Positions 1 to 4,305 of a stretch of 5,372 bases of DNA are shown here, piece by piece (the stretch's first letter is position 1; each line of letters begins with the position of its first letter). This DNA comes from Bacteroidota bacterium (GTDB lineage Bacteria; Bacteroidota; Bacteroidia; Flavobacteriales_D; Crocinitomicaceae). The notes under the pieces are model-generated. The model was not told the origin of the DNA. It was given only the letters and a program-made list of their open reading frames with translations, and made no database searches. Position numbers and translations under genes: made by a program. Location of the stretch: positions 1 through 5,372 of the forward strand of contig JAJRQP010000042.1 of the NCBI GenBank assembly GCA_024280195.1, in the 5' to 3' direction.

Positions 1-9
1 TCTAATTCT

Positions 10-49
10 ATTTTACAAAAACTACCTACGGTCAAACAGTTTGTAAAAT
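10..49. repeat. 10-bp perfect inverted repeat (hairpin)
   Basis: ATTTTACAAA at 10-19 is matched by its exact reverse complement TTTGTAAAAT at 40-49, with a 20-base loop. A smaller competing dyad, CAAAC-A-GTTTG, lies at 33-43. No U-run follows the stem on either strand, so a simple intrinsic terminator is not convincing. It could be an operator, the end of an upstream transcript or an RNA structure. The repeat is seen directly; the role is unknown. Confidence 0.5.
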
Positions 50-70
50 GACGAATTTTGCGGTGTTTTG

Positions 71-114
71 GTGCCCGCTTAATTTATGAAGGCACGAGAG
101 AATTCTCGCTTCGG
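71..114. repeat. Cluster of short dyads, possible structured RNA or operator
   Basis: GTGCC at 71-75 pairs with GGCAC at 91-95. It is followed at once by the 10-bp palindrome GAGAATTCTC at 98-107, or alternatively a CGAG/CTCG stem at 95-98 and 105-108. CCCG at 74-77 can also pair with CGGG at 111-114 to enclose the palindrome, so competing folds are possible. This is the most GC-rich part of an otherwise AT-rich leader. No known riboswitch or RNA family was recognised. Confidence 0.3.
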
Positions 115-137
115 GGAAATCATTTCTTAATTCAATC

Positions 138-154
138 ATTCGTGTATTCGTAGC
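138..154 (+). repeat. Degenerate 17-mer repeat, copy A
   Basis: The sequence ATTCGTGTATTCGTAGC is followed by an A-run. It contains two ATTCGT units and matches 12 of 17 bases of the inverted copy at 830-846. It resembles short ATTCGTG-type motifs that I associate with Bacteroidota intergenic DNA. That recollection is general and not checked here. The two copies bracket the broken sigma/FGE block. Confidence 0.35.
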
Positions 155-222
155 AAAAAAAAGTGGAGAAAAAATATTAATCGGACAATAATGTAAAAAA
201 AAAATAGAATCACAGAATTTTC

Positions 223-253
223 TTTTCTTTACGATGTAACCAGATTCAATTTG
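223..253 (+). promoter_or_regulatory. Candidate Bacteroidota-type promoter for the sigma gene
   Basis: TTTT at 223-226 is separated by exactly 19 bases from TCAATTTG at 246-253. Against the Bacteroidota consensus TTTG-N19-TANNTTTG this is 3 of 4 and 5 of 6 defined bases. A transcript starting about 7 bases downstream would have a leader of about 30 bases before the ATG at 290. This is a pattern match only, in AT-rich DNA where chance matches are common. Confidence 0.35.
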
Positions 254-289
254 GAGACACTTACCAATTAGCGCACAAAAGTGTTATTA

Positions 290-688
290 ATGAGCAAAGA
301 AAAACAAGATAGATTCCTTCAACTTTACGACCCCATTCATGATAGGTTTGAGCGCTTCTGCAGAGCAAGAGTTTATGGAAAAATGGACTACAAGGACTTG
401 GTAAATGAAACGCTGATGGTTGCGTTTCATAAGTTAGATACCTTGAAATCTGAAACAGCTTTTCTGTCATTTTTATTCACGATAAGTGTTAGAGTTTTAG
501 CAAACCATCACAAGAAGAAGAAAGAGTATTCTATTTCAGAATCAGACGATTACAACCTTGAAGGCAATGGTAAGGGCACAGCGTATTCTACAGAAGTATA
601 CTACTTGTATCAAGCCTTGTCAAAACTACCTGAGGTGCAGAATGATTTATTATCAGAATCCCGATGGGACAATGACTCCAGGAACTAA
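290..688 (+). pseudogene. Truncated ECF-like sigma-70 factor (region 2 only)
   Basis: The 132-residue frame has the layout of an ECF-type RNA polymerase sigma factor up to residue 117. Region 2 spans roughly residues 8-80, with DYKDLVNETLMVAFHKLD at 33-50 as the core-binding and -10-recognition helices and FLSFLFTISVRVLANHHKKKK at 58-78. A linker follows, and then YLYQALSKLPEVQ at 105-117, which normally opens region 4. The region 4 helix-turn-helix that should come next is missing. The last 15 residues (NDLLSESRWDNDSRN) look like out-of-frame read-through of another gene. Full family members are usually about 160-200 residues. The ATG at 290 is preferred over the GTG at 281 because the protein begins naturally with MSKEK. 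Without region 4 the product should not recognise a -35 element normally, so it is probably a decayed gene. A functional region-2-only protein is possible but less likely. Confidence 0.7.
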
Positions 689-818
689 AGGAGGAAGTTG
701 GAATAGTATTGAAAAAGAATTAGAAATCAATGGGACTGATAGATGGAAAGGAATGAGTAAACCTTCGGTTAACATTGGCTTCAGAATGGTTATGACTTAT
801 ACAGGATTCAGTCGGTAG
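642..818 (+). pseudogene. C-terminal fragment of an FGE/SUMF1-like protein
   Basis: In the frame of the ATG at 642, about 58 residues read MIYYQNPDGTMTPG, then KGGSWNS, then a charged stretch with DRWKGMSKPSVN, then IGFRMVMTYTGFSR and a stop. A GGSWNS element followed some 25-35 residues later by GFR is the usual C-terminal signature of the formylglycine-generating-enzyme (SUMF1) fold. That fold also occurs in many Bacteroidota lipoproteins with no sulfatase role. The rest of the fold (over 200 residues normally) is absent, so this is a remnant and no function is expected. It overlaps the sigma fragment in another frame. Dropping one T from the run at 646-648 would read NDYYQNP in frame with sigma residue 117. 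The family call rests on these short motifs only. Confidence 0.5.
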
Positions 819-829
819 GACTTTTAAAA

Positions 830-846
830 GCCACGGATGCACAGAT
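830..846 (-). repeat. Degenerate 17-mer repeat, copy B (inverted)
   Basis: Read on the - strand this is ATCTGTGCATCCGTGGC, matching 12 of 17 bases of the + strand copy at 138-154. On the + strand it lies just after the FGE fragment stop and after the palindrome CTTTTAAAAG at 821-830. Further small palindromes follow: AGATATCT at 843-850 and TAGCTA at 852-857. It may be a boundary of the rearranged block, or ordinary intergenic repeat. Confidence 0.3.
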
Positions 847-871
847 ATCTCTAGCTATTTGTGAACATTTA

Positions 872-1333
872 TTAAAAATCGTCCAGTAATTCACTAGAGC
901 TTGCTGGACGGTTTTTCTTTTTCTTTGTAAATTCTACAGCTAAGTTAATGAGTAGCATGATGAAGTAAATAAAAACCAGCAGTCCGTGCAGAATAAAACC
1001 CCATTCAAATTCTCTGAAATAGTAGGTTGGTTTATCTACGATGAGAACGATGTTAGATAAAAATAGAATTCCGAGTCCAAAGGTTAAGATAAAACTAATT
1101 AGGGCAGTTGTTAAATTTCTTTTGATTGTTGATACAATAGCAATAACAATAAAACCAAGTAATAAGAAATACACCTCGACAAATTCAATTCCTTTGAGAG
1201 AAACTATTTCGTATGGAGGAGAGAAAGAATAGTTGTAACTAGATTCAGATAACGATGCCGTTATATAAGGCAAGAACATAATTAAAATAACCAAGCCTAT
1301 AATTATAGCTGTAAATAAGGGGAGTCTTTTCAT
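872..1333 (-). CDS. Small four-helix membrane protein, paralog 1 (last gene of operon)
   Basis: I do not recognise a named family. The 153-residue protein has four hydrophobic segments at about residues 6-28, 49-70, 73-99 and 111-135. An extracytoplasmic loop of about 20 residues rich in Ser and Tyr lies after the first. A basic KKKKNR stretch at 137-142 suggests that the C-terminus is cytoplasmic. It ends in SSSELLDDF, the tail shared with the two upstream paralogs (QDILDNF and DDILDDF). The fourth helix carries the shared LINL element (residues 128-131). The ATG at 1333 directly abuts the stop of the upstream gene with no spacer, so translation is probably coupled. The coding end forms the stem of a terminator-like hairpin. 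Role unknown; it is likely a subunit or partner in the same membrane assembly as its neighbours. Confidence 0.75.
   Translation of the reverse strand: MKRLPLFTAIIIGLVILIMFLPYITASLSESSYNYSFSPPYEIVSLKGIEFVEVYFLLLGFIVIAIVSTIKRNLTTALISFILTFGLGILFLSNIVLIVDKPTYYFREFEWGFILHGLLVFIYFIMLLINLAVEFTKKKKNRPASSSELLDDF
874..916. terminator. Bidirectional hairpin terminator inside the 3' end of the last operon gene
   Basis: AAAAATCGTCCAG at 874-886 pairs with CTGGACGGTTTTT at 904-916. This is 12 Watson-Crick pairs plus one G-U wobble on the + strand, around a 17-base loop. On the + strand the stem ends in T5-C-T5. On the - strand it ends in a T5 run that includes the stop codon region. It sits between converging transcription units (the sigma/FGE block and the - strand operon) and could stop both. 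It also encodes the last 13 codons or so of the - strand gene, including the LLDDF tail. Confidence 0.65.
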
Positions 1334-1792
1334 TTAAAAATTATCTAAAATATCCTGCGAAAAATCTTTCTTTCGATTTTCTTTCTGCTGCTTAACTAAC
1401 CTTACTAAATTGATTATTAGGAATACAAACAAAGAAACAAAAGCAAGTAATGAAAGATACCAACCAAGCCCTGCTTTATATTCATTAGCAGTCAGGTTAA
1501 AGTTCAAATTGAATGCTACAATGAAATGATATAGAATAAAAATACTATTCGCAATCAGGGCAAGAATGTTTATCCATATTCTGTTTCTAATGGCCAAGAG
1601 AACAACAAAGGGAATCATTCCTAAAATGAAAATAGCTTCGGTAAAAGAAAATCCTGAATTGTATTCAGTTCGTATAAAATTACCTTGATCCATCCAATCA
1701 CCATCGTAGAAATCAATTACTTGAAAGGGGAGGAATTGTGCAAGAATAATCACAGCAATAAAAATGATGATATATGTAGTGAGCCTTTTCAT
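1334..1792 (-). CDS. Small four-helix membrane protein, paralog 2
   Basis: This 152-residue protein of no recognised family is a clear relative of the genes on both sides. Hydrophobic segments lie at about residues 5-25, 50-69, 72-96 and 108-132. The loop after the first helix is acidic and aromatic (DFYDGDWMDQG at 27-37) and its Asp/Gln-Gly-x-Trp core recurs in paralog 3 (QGSW). SGFSFTEAIFILG at 46-58 corresponds to SGFNLPGSYVILG in paralog 3. The fourth helix has the shared IINL element (126-129) followed by a basic tail, and the protein ends QDILDNF. Its start and stop codons abut the neighbouring stop and start exactly. The start region (TAAATGAAAAG then CTC one base later) is nearly identical to that of paralog 1, which supports tandem duplication. 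Function unknown. Confidence 0.75.
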   Translation of the reverse strand: MKRLTTYIIIFIAVIILAQFLPFQVIDFYDGDWMDQGNFIRTEYNSGFSFTEAIFILGMIPFVVLLAIRNRIWINILALIANSIFILYHFIVAFNLNFNLTANEYKAGLGWYLSLLAFVSLFVFLIINLVRLVKQQKENRKKDFSQDILDNF

Positions 1793-2260
1793 TTAGAAGT
1801 CGTCTAAAATATCATCCGTTTGAGGAATAACGTTCTTATTTCTTTTTCTATTCTTAATCTCTGTAACAAGGTTAATCATCTGAATAATAAAAAGATAGAC
1901 TAAAGTCATTGAACCAAGATAAAAGCCAAAGCCTAAGTCGTCTCCTGCATCAAGCAAAGAAAAGGTAAGCACAAAAGCTAGTACAGGAATGTAAAGAAGT
2001 AACCCAAAAGACAGGATGGAACCAATGATTGATGTCGCAACGCTTTTATGAATAAGTGTAATGAATGAAATTAACAAAACCACTCCAAGGATAACATAAC
2101 TGCCAGGCAAGTTAAATCCTGAGATGTTGCGATTACCTTCTCGAAGAGTCGTGCCACTATTCCAACTTCCTTGGTACTCACTCAGTACCTGATAAGCAAA
2201 GAACATCGAAATTAATATCAATGCATTGACAATTGCTATATGGATTTGATAATTCTTCAT
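1793..2260 (-). CDS. Small four-helix membrane protein, paralog 3
   Basis: This 155-residue protein is the first of three tandem paralogs in transcription order. Hydrophobic segments lie at about residues 6-26, 52-70, 74-104 and 111-134. The loop between the first two (SEYQGSWNSG at 27-36, then a basic REGNRN) is probably outside the membrane. The C-terminal part has MINL (128-131), a basic stretch KNRKRNK at 136-142, and ends TDDILDDF. The gene starts one base after the stop of the DUF350-like gene, and its own stop touches the ATG of paralog 2. Average identity to the other paralogs looks low except at the MINL element, the loop Gly-x-Trp and the last six residues. This suggests old duplication with a strongly held C-terminal motif. 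No enzyme motif is visible; function unknown. Confidence 0.75.
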   Translation of the reverse strand: MKNYQIHIAIVNALILISMFFAYQVLSEYQGSWNSGTTLREGNRNISGFNLPGSYVILGVVLLISFITLIHKSVATSIIGSILSFGLLLYIPVLAFVLTFSLLDAGDDLGFGFYLGSMTLVYLFIIQMINLVTEIKNRKRNKNVIPQTDDILDDF

Positions 2261-2261
2261 T

Positions 2262-2783
2262 CTATCTAATTCTCATTGGTAAATCAGGGTAGGGTATAAA
2301 GGATTCCACCAATAAAACAACTCCATTACTTGTGATAAGTGAAAGTGTAAAAATGATTGCTACTAAAACGATAGCCACACCCACATTATTGTCTTTTAAT
2401 TCTTTCAACTCACTGAGAGAAGTCATGCTACTGTAAATATACATCCCTAAGAAAACAATGAATAACGAAGAAAGATAGGCTATCAAAATATACAATCCTC
2501 CGTAAGCTAAGAAGTTGAAAATCAATTCAGTTTTGGTAATATCTGAACTACTTAGCAATCTGTAAGAATCCAAAATAGGTTGTATAACTCCACTCACTAT
2601 AAACCCAACAGACAACAACACCCCTGCTATTAAAATGTTATAAGCAAGATTACTGTGATCGAGTCCTAATCGTTTTTGTCCATACACTTTCAATATTTTG
2701 TAGGTTAGAAAGAGAATCACAATTCCGCAACTAAGCGAACTGATAATTTCAACAAAACCTAATAGAGCAATTTTTTCATTCAT
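2262..2783 (-). CDS. DUF350-like four-helix membrane protein
   Basis: From the ATG at 2783 this is a 173-residue integral membrane protein with hydrophobic segments at about residues 7-31, 46-71, 88-117 and 134-159. The C-terminal half reads SLSELKELKDNNVGVAIVLV (122-141), then more hydrophobic sequence with SNGV at 152-155 and VPY-type ending FIPYPDLP. This strongly recalls DUF350 (YjfL-type) proteins, where an acidic/basic turn leads into an N-(V/L)-(A/G)-(V/A)-A-(I/L) helix. The first half repeats the plan (LGLDHSNLAYNILIAGVLL at 39-57), consistent with an internal duplication. An upstream ATG at 2810 is rejected because it overlaps the preceding gene and adds a polar MGRCIKLKI. The chosen start lies five bases after the preceding stop. 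DUF350 proteins have no established activity. I recall YjfL-type genes near ATP-grasp and transglutaminase-like genes. The family call is by eye. Confidence 0.65.
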   Translation of the reverse strand: MNEKIALLGFVEIISSLSCGIVILFLTYKILKVYGQKRLGLDHSNLAYNILIAGVLLSVGFIVSGVIQPILDSYRLLSSSDITKTELIFNFLAYGGLYILIAYLSSLFIVFLGMYIYSSMTSLSELKELKDNNVGVAIVLVAIIFTLSLITSNGVVLLVESFIPYPDLPMRIR

Positions 2784-2788
2784 AATTT

Positions 2789-3499
2789 TTAATTTAATAC
2801 AACGTCCCAATTTCCAATATTACGCATGTCTGGTGGGAGAATACCGACTTGCCAACCAGGAGCTGTTGTTTCCCAAAAATAGAACTTTCTACTTTTATCG
2901 TAAACATAGTCATTTCCTCCAGAAGGAATGTTGAGCAATAAAACAGAGTGCTCATATGCGTTACTGACCGCAATTTTGGGTTCATATCCCAATTCTTTGA
3001 GGATGGTGTAAAGTAAAACCGTTCGTGTATCACAATCTCCCTTCAGTGTATGCAGAAATTCAATAGGAGAGAGGATGCCGTATTTTACATTCTCCACACA
3101 TCCTCCAAAAACACTTTCTTGTTCATCACAATCAGCTTGATCGAGAATATAAGCATAAGGAATGTCTTGAACAAAAGTGACAATCATGTTTGCAAAATCA
3201 CTGTTATCTAATTTACGACGAACCTTGATTGCATCTAAAGAATCTAGTAATCCCGTAATTCTATTTTTGTTCTGCTGGTAAAGCTCGTTGTAAAGTCGCC
3301 CCCAAAACTCTTCAGATGTTTGACTGTAAGGATCTTCGTAATTATTGCGAAGACTTTCCATTTTGTCAAAACTTTGCTCTGTAGTGATGTAGTTAGTGCA
3401 GTATTGATTGTAACTGAAATCTTGCCACGAACGAGATGTAATCAGAATAGAAGAACTTTTGGTCTGCTCTTCGGAACATTCTTCATATTTGTAATCCAC
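2789..3499 (-). CDS. Transglutaminase-like (papain-fold) protein, probably membrane-anchored
   Basis: Residues are counted from the GTG at 3499, which gives 236 residues. The C-terminal part carries a transglutaminase-like core. LKGDCDTRTVLLYTILKELG (152-171) supplies the likely nucleophile Cys156 at the start of a helix. AYEHSVLLLN (181-190) supplies His184. KFYFWETTAPGWQVG (205-219) supplies an acidic residue, Glu210, where the triad usually has Asp. Earlier, FANMIVTFVQDIPYAYILDQ (102-121) matches the helix that precedes the core in secreted bacterial members. Cys124 and Cys134 could form a disulfide, which fits an extracytoplasmic location. The GTG is probably not the true start, because the frame continues upstream into a strongly hydrophobic anchor (see 3500-3612). 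It is the first gene of a tight operon, with the DUF350-like gene starting five bases after its stop. It may act as a peptidase, a cross-linker or an inactive binding domain; the substrate is unknown. Confidence 0.75.
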   Translation of the reverse strand: MDYKYEECSEEQTKSSSILITSRSWQDFSYNQYCTNYITTEQSFDKMESLRNNYEDPYSQTSEEFWGRLYNELYQQNKNRITGLLDSLDAIKVRRKLDNSDFANMIVTFVQDIPYAYILDQADCDEQESVFGGCVENVKYGILSPIEFLHTLKGDCDTRTVLLYTILKELGYEPKIAVSNAYEHSVLLLNIPSGGNDYVYDKSRKFYFWETTAPGWQVGILPPDMRNIGNWDVVLN

Positions 3500-3612
3500 G
3501 AGTTCTCCTTGCTTGTCTCTATCTGGATCAGCAAATATTGCAACCAGAAAACCGAAGACAAAAAGGACGAGGAATATATTTCTGAAAGTTTTGATGATTC
3601 TAAACTAATCAT
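3500..3612 (-). other. N-terminal anchor of the transglutaminase-like gene, split from its ATG by an apparent 1-base deletion
   Basis: Reading upstream of the GTG at 3499 in the same frame gives FRIIKTFRNIFLVLFVFGFL, then VAIFADPDRDKQGEL, back to a TAG stop at 3607-3605. This is a basic start, about 17 hydrophobic residues and a polar segment, as in a membrane anchor or signal peptide. No ATG, GTG or TTG lies in this frame. The only good ATG (3612-3610) is one base out of frame. Adding one T to the TTT run (AAA at 3602-3604 on the + strand) would give MISFRIIKTFRNIF and join it to the gene. It could be a real inactivating mutation, a sequencing error or a non-standard start. Confidence 0.6.
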
Positions 3613-3636
3613 AATATTTAGCTTATAGAATAATGA

Positions 3637-3688
3637 AGAAAGGAAAATTAAGAATAAGTTATTAAATCATTCTCAATTTTCCATTTCT
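3637..3688. terminator. Long imperfect hairpin downstream of yiaA
   Basis: GGAAAATTAAGAAT at 3642-3655 pairs with ATTCTCAATTTTCC at 3669-3682. There is one A-C mismatch on the + strand, which becomes a G-U pair in - strand RNA. The stem extends through AGAAA (3637-3641) and TTTCT (3684-3688) past a bulged A at 3683, giving about 19 pairs around a 13-base loop. It begins 13 bases past the yiaA stop and ends before the ATG at 3612. In - strand RNA it is followed by U-rich sequence, so a terminator or attenuator between yiaA and the operon is the simplest reading. The stem is very AT-rich, which lowers confidence. Confidence 0.45.
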
Positions 3689-3700
3689 AACAATTTAAGA

Positions 3701-4156
3701 TTACTCAACCTTATTGATTGCTTTTAGATCTCTTGTGTTTTTCTGAACGGCAATTGCAGCAAATAAAGCCAAAGTAAATGACATTGCGTAAAATCCTTTT
3801 TCACTCAACCATATGTCTGCATTTCTTAATCCTATGATTAATAGAATAATGGATGTGATTGTCATTATCCAACTTATTCCGTAGTAAACATCGGTTACGG
3901 GTATTCCTTCGGCTTTATCTCTGACACATTTTTGTACGGATATAGCAGAGAATAATCCAAATAAAATAATCGTGAAATAATAGCCTTTTTCGTTCAATTC
4001 CATATCAACATTCCATAAGCCAATGCAATAAGATATTAATCCAATGCCTAAAGCTGCCCAAGATGCACCTATAAAAGCAGGAGTAGGCTTGTAGCATTTT
4101 TGGGTTGTGTTCTTTGCGTCAAAATTCACTTCGTAATTCAATTCATCATTTTTCAT
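3701..4156 (-). CDS. yiaA: YiaA/YiaB-family inner membrane protein
   Basis: This 151-residue protein has two copies of the YiaA/B two-helix domain. Repeat one runs from about residue 27 to 86: FIGASWAALGIGLISYCIGL, then LNEKGYYF at 54-61, then VQKCVRDKAEGIP at 74-86. Repeat two runs from about 90 to 144: YYGISWIMTITSIILLIIGL, then LSEKGFYA at 117-124, then VQKNTRDL at 137-144. The order, spacing and EKG(Y/F)Y and VQK-x2-RD motifs agree closely with E. coli YiaA as I remember it, and the length is also similar. A polar N-terminal extension of about 25 residues precedes the first helix. The protein should sit in the cytoplasmic membrane with four helices. The biochemical role of the family is not established. 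The gene is divergent from the solenoid gene at 4306 and may be transcribed separately from the downstream operon. Confidence 0.93.
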   Translation of the reverse strand: MKNDELNYEVNFDAKNTTQKCYKPTPAFIGASWAALGIGLISYCIGLWNVDMELNEKGYYFTIILFGLFSAISVQKCVRDKAEGIPVTDVYYGISWIMTITSIILLIIGLRNADIWLSEKGFYAMSFTLALFAAIAVQKNTRDLKAINKVE

Positions 4157-4179
4157 AACTATTTGTTTTAATGTTGGGA

Positions 4180-4210
4180 CAAAGATGAAGTGATTTGTTT
4201 TTTAATAAAA
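4180..4210 (-). promoter_or_regulatory. Candidate Bacteroidota-type promoter for yiaA
   Basis: On the - strand, TTTT (4210-4207) lies exactly 19 bases before CATCTTTG (4187-4180). This is 3 of 4 and 5 of 6 defined bases of the Bacteroidota consensus TTTG-N19-TANNTTTG. The start of transcription would fall around 4173, giving a leader of about 17 bases that ends in an A-rich, SD-less sequence before the ATG at 4156. The layout is the same as in the candidate at 223-253. Confidence 0.4.
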
Positions 4211-4258
4211 GATAACATTATGTATTTTATTACTATATTAGTGGACAATAAAATCATC

Positions 4259-4279
4259 TAACTAATTTAAAACTAGTTA
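4259..4279. repeat. TAACTA/TAGTTA inverted repeat in the divergent intergenic region
   Basis: TAACTA at 4259-4264 is matched by its reverse complement TAGTTA at 4274-4279 with a 9-base AT-rich spacer. It lies about 27 bases upstream of the start codon at 4306 and could be an operator for the rightward gene. The remainder of the 149-base gap is AT-rich. A very weak -7-like TATTTTAA lies at 4282-4289. Chance occurrence is quite possible. Confidence 0.25.
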
Positions 4280-4305
4280 CTTATTTTAATTTTTTATTAC
4301 CATAT

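Noticed and set aside
61..125. Possible tRNA or attC-like recombination site in the leader
   Set aside because: No acceptor stem with T-loop sequence is present. No paired RYYYAAC/GTTRRRY core sites with attC layout were found.
261..470. 69-codon open frame on the - strand
   Set aside because: It lies antisense to the sigma gene, has low-complexity composition and resembles no protein family; the sigma frame explains the region.
1041..1232. 63-codon open frame on the + strand
   Set aside because: It is antisense to paralog 1, whose membrane-protein reading is strongly supported. The short basic product has no recognisable features.
1793..2260. Toxin/immunity or phage holin interpretation of the small membrane genes
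   Set aside because: Three related 150-residue four-helix proteins after a transglutaminase-like gene do not match holin size or layout. No lysin, toxin domain or phage gene is nearby.
2784..2810. Upstream ATG at 2810 for the DUF350-like gene
   Set aside because: It would overlap the end of the preceding gene by about 20 bases and add a polar peptide before the first helix. The ATG at 2783 gives the usual gap and N-terminus.
2794..3033. 79-codon frame on the - strand within the transglutaminase-like gene
   Set aside because: It is another frame of the catalytic core region. The Cys-His-Glu reading in the main frame is clearly the coding one.
3320..3628. 102-codon frame on the + strand
   Set aside because: It is antisense to the N-terminal part of the transglutaminase-like gene. 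Its apparent hydrophobic stretches come from the complement of that gene.
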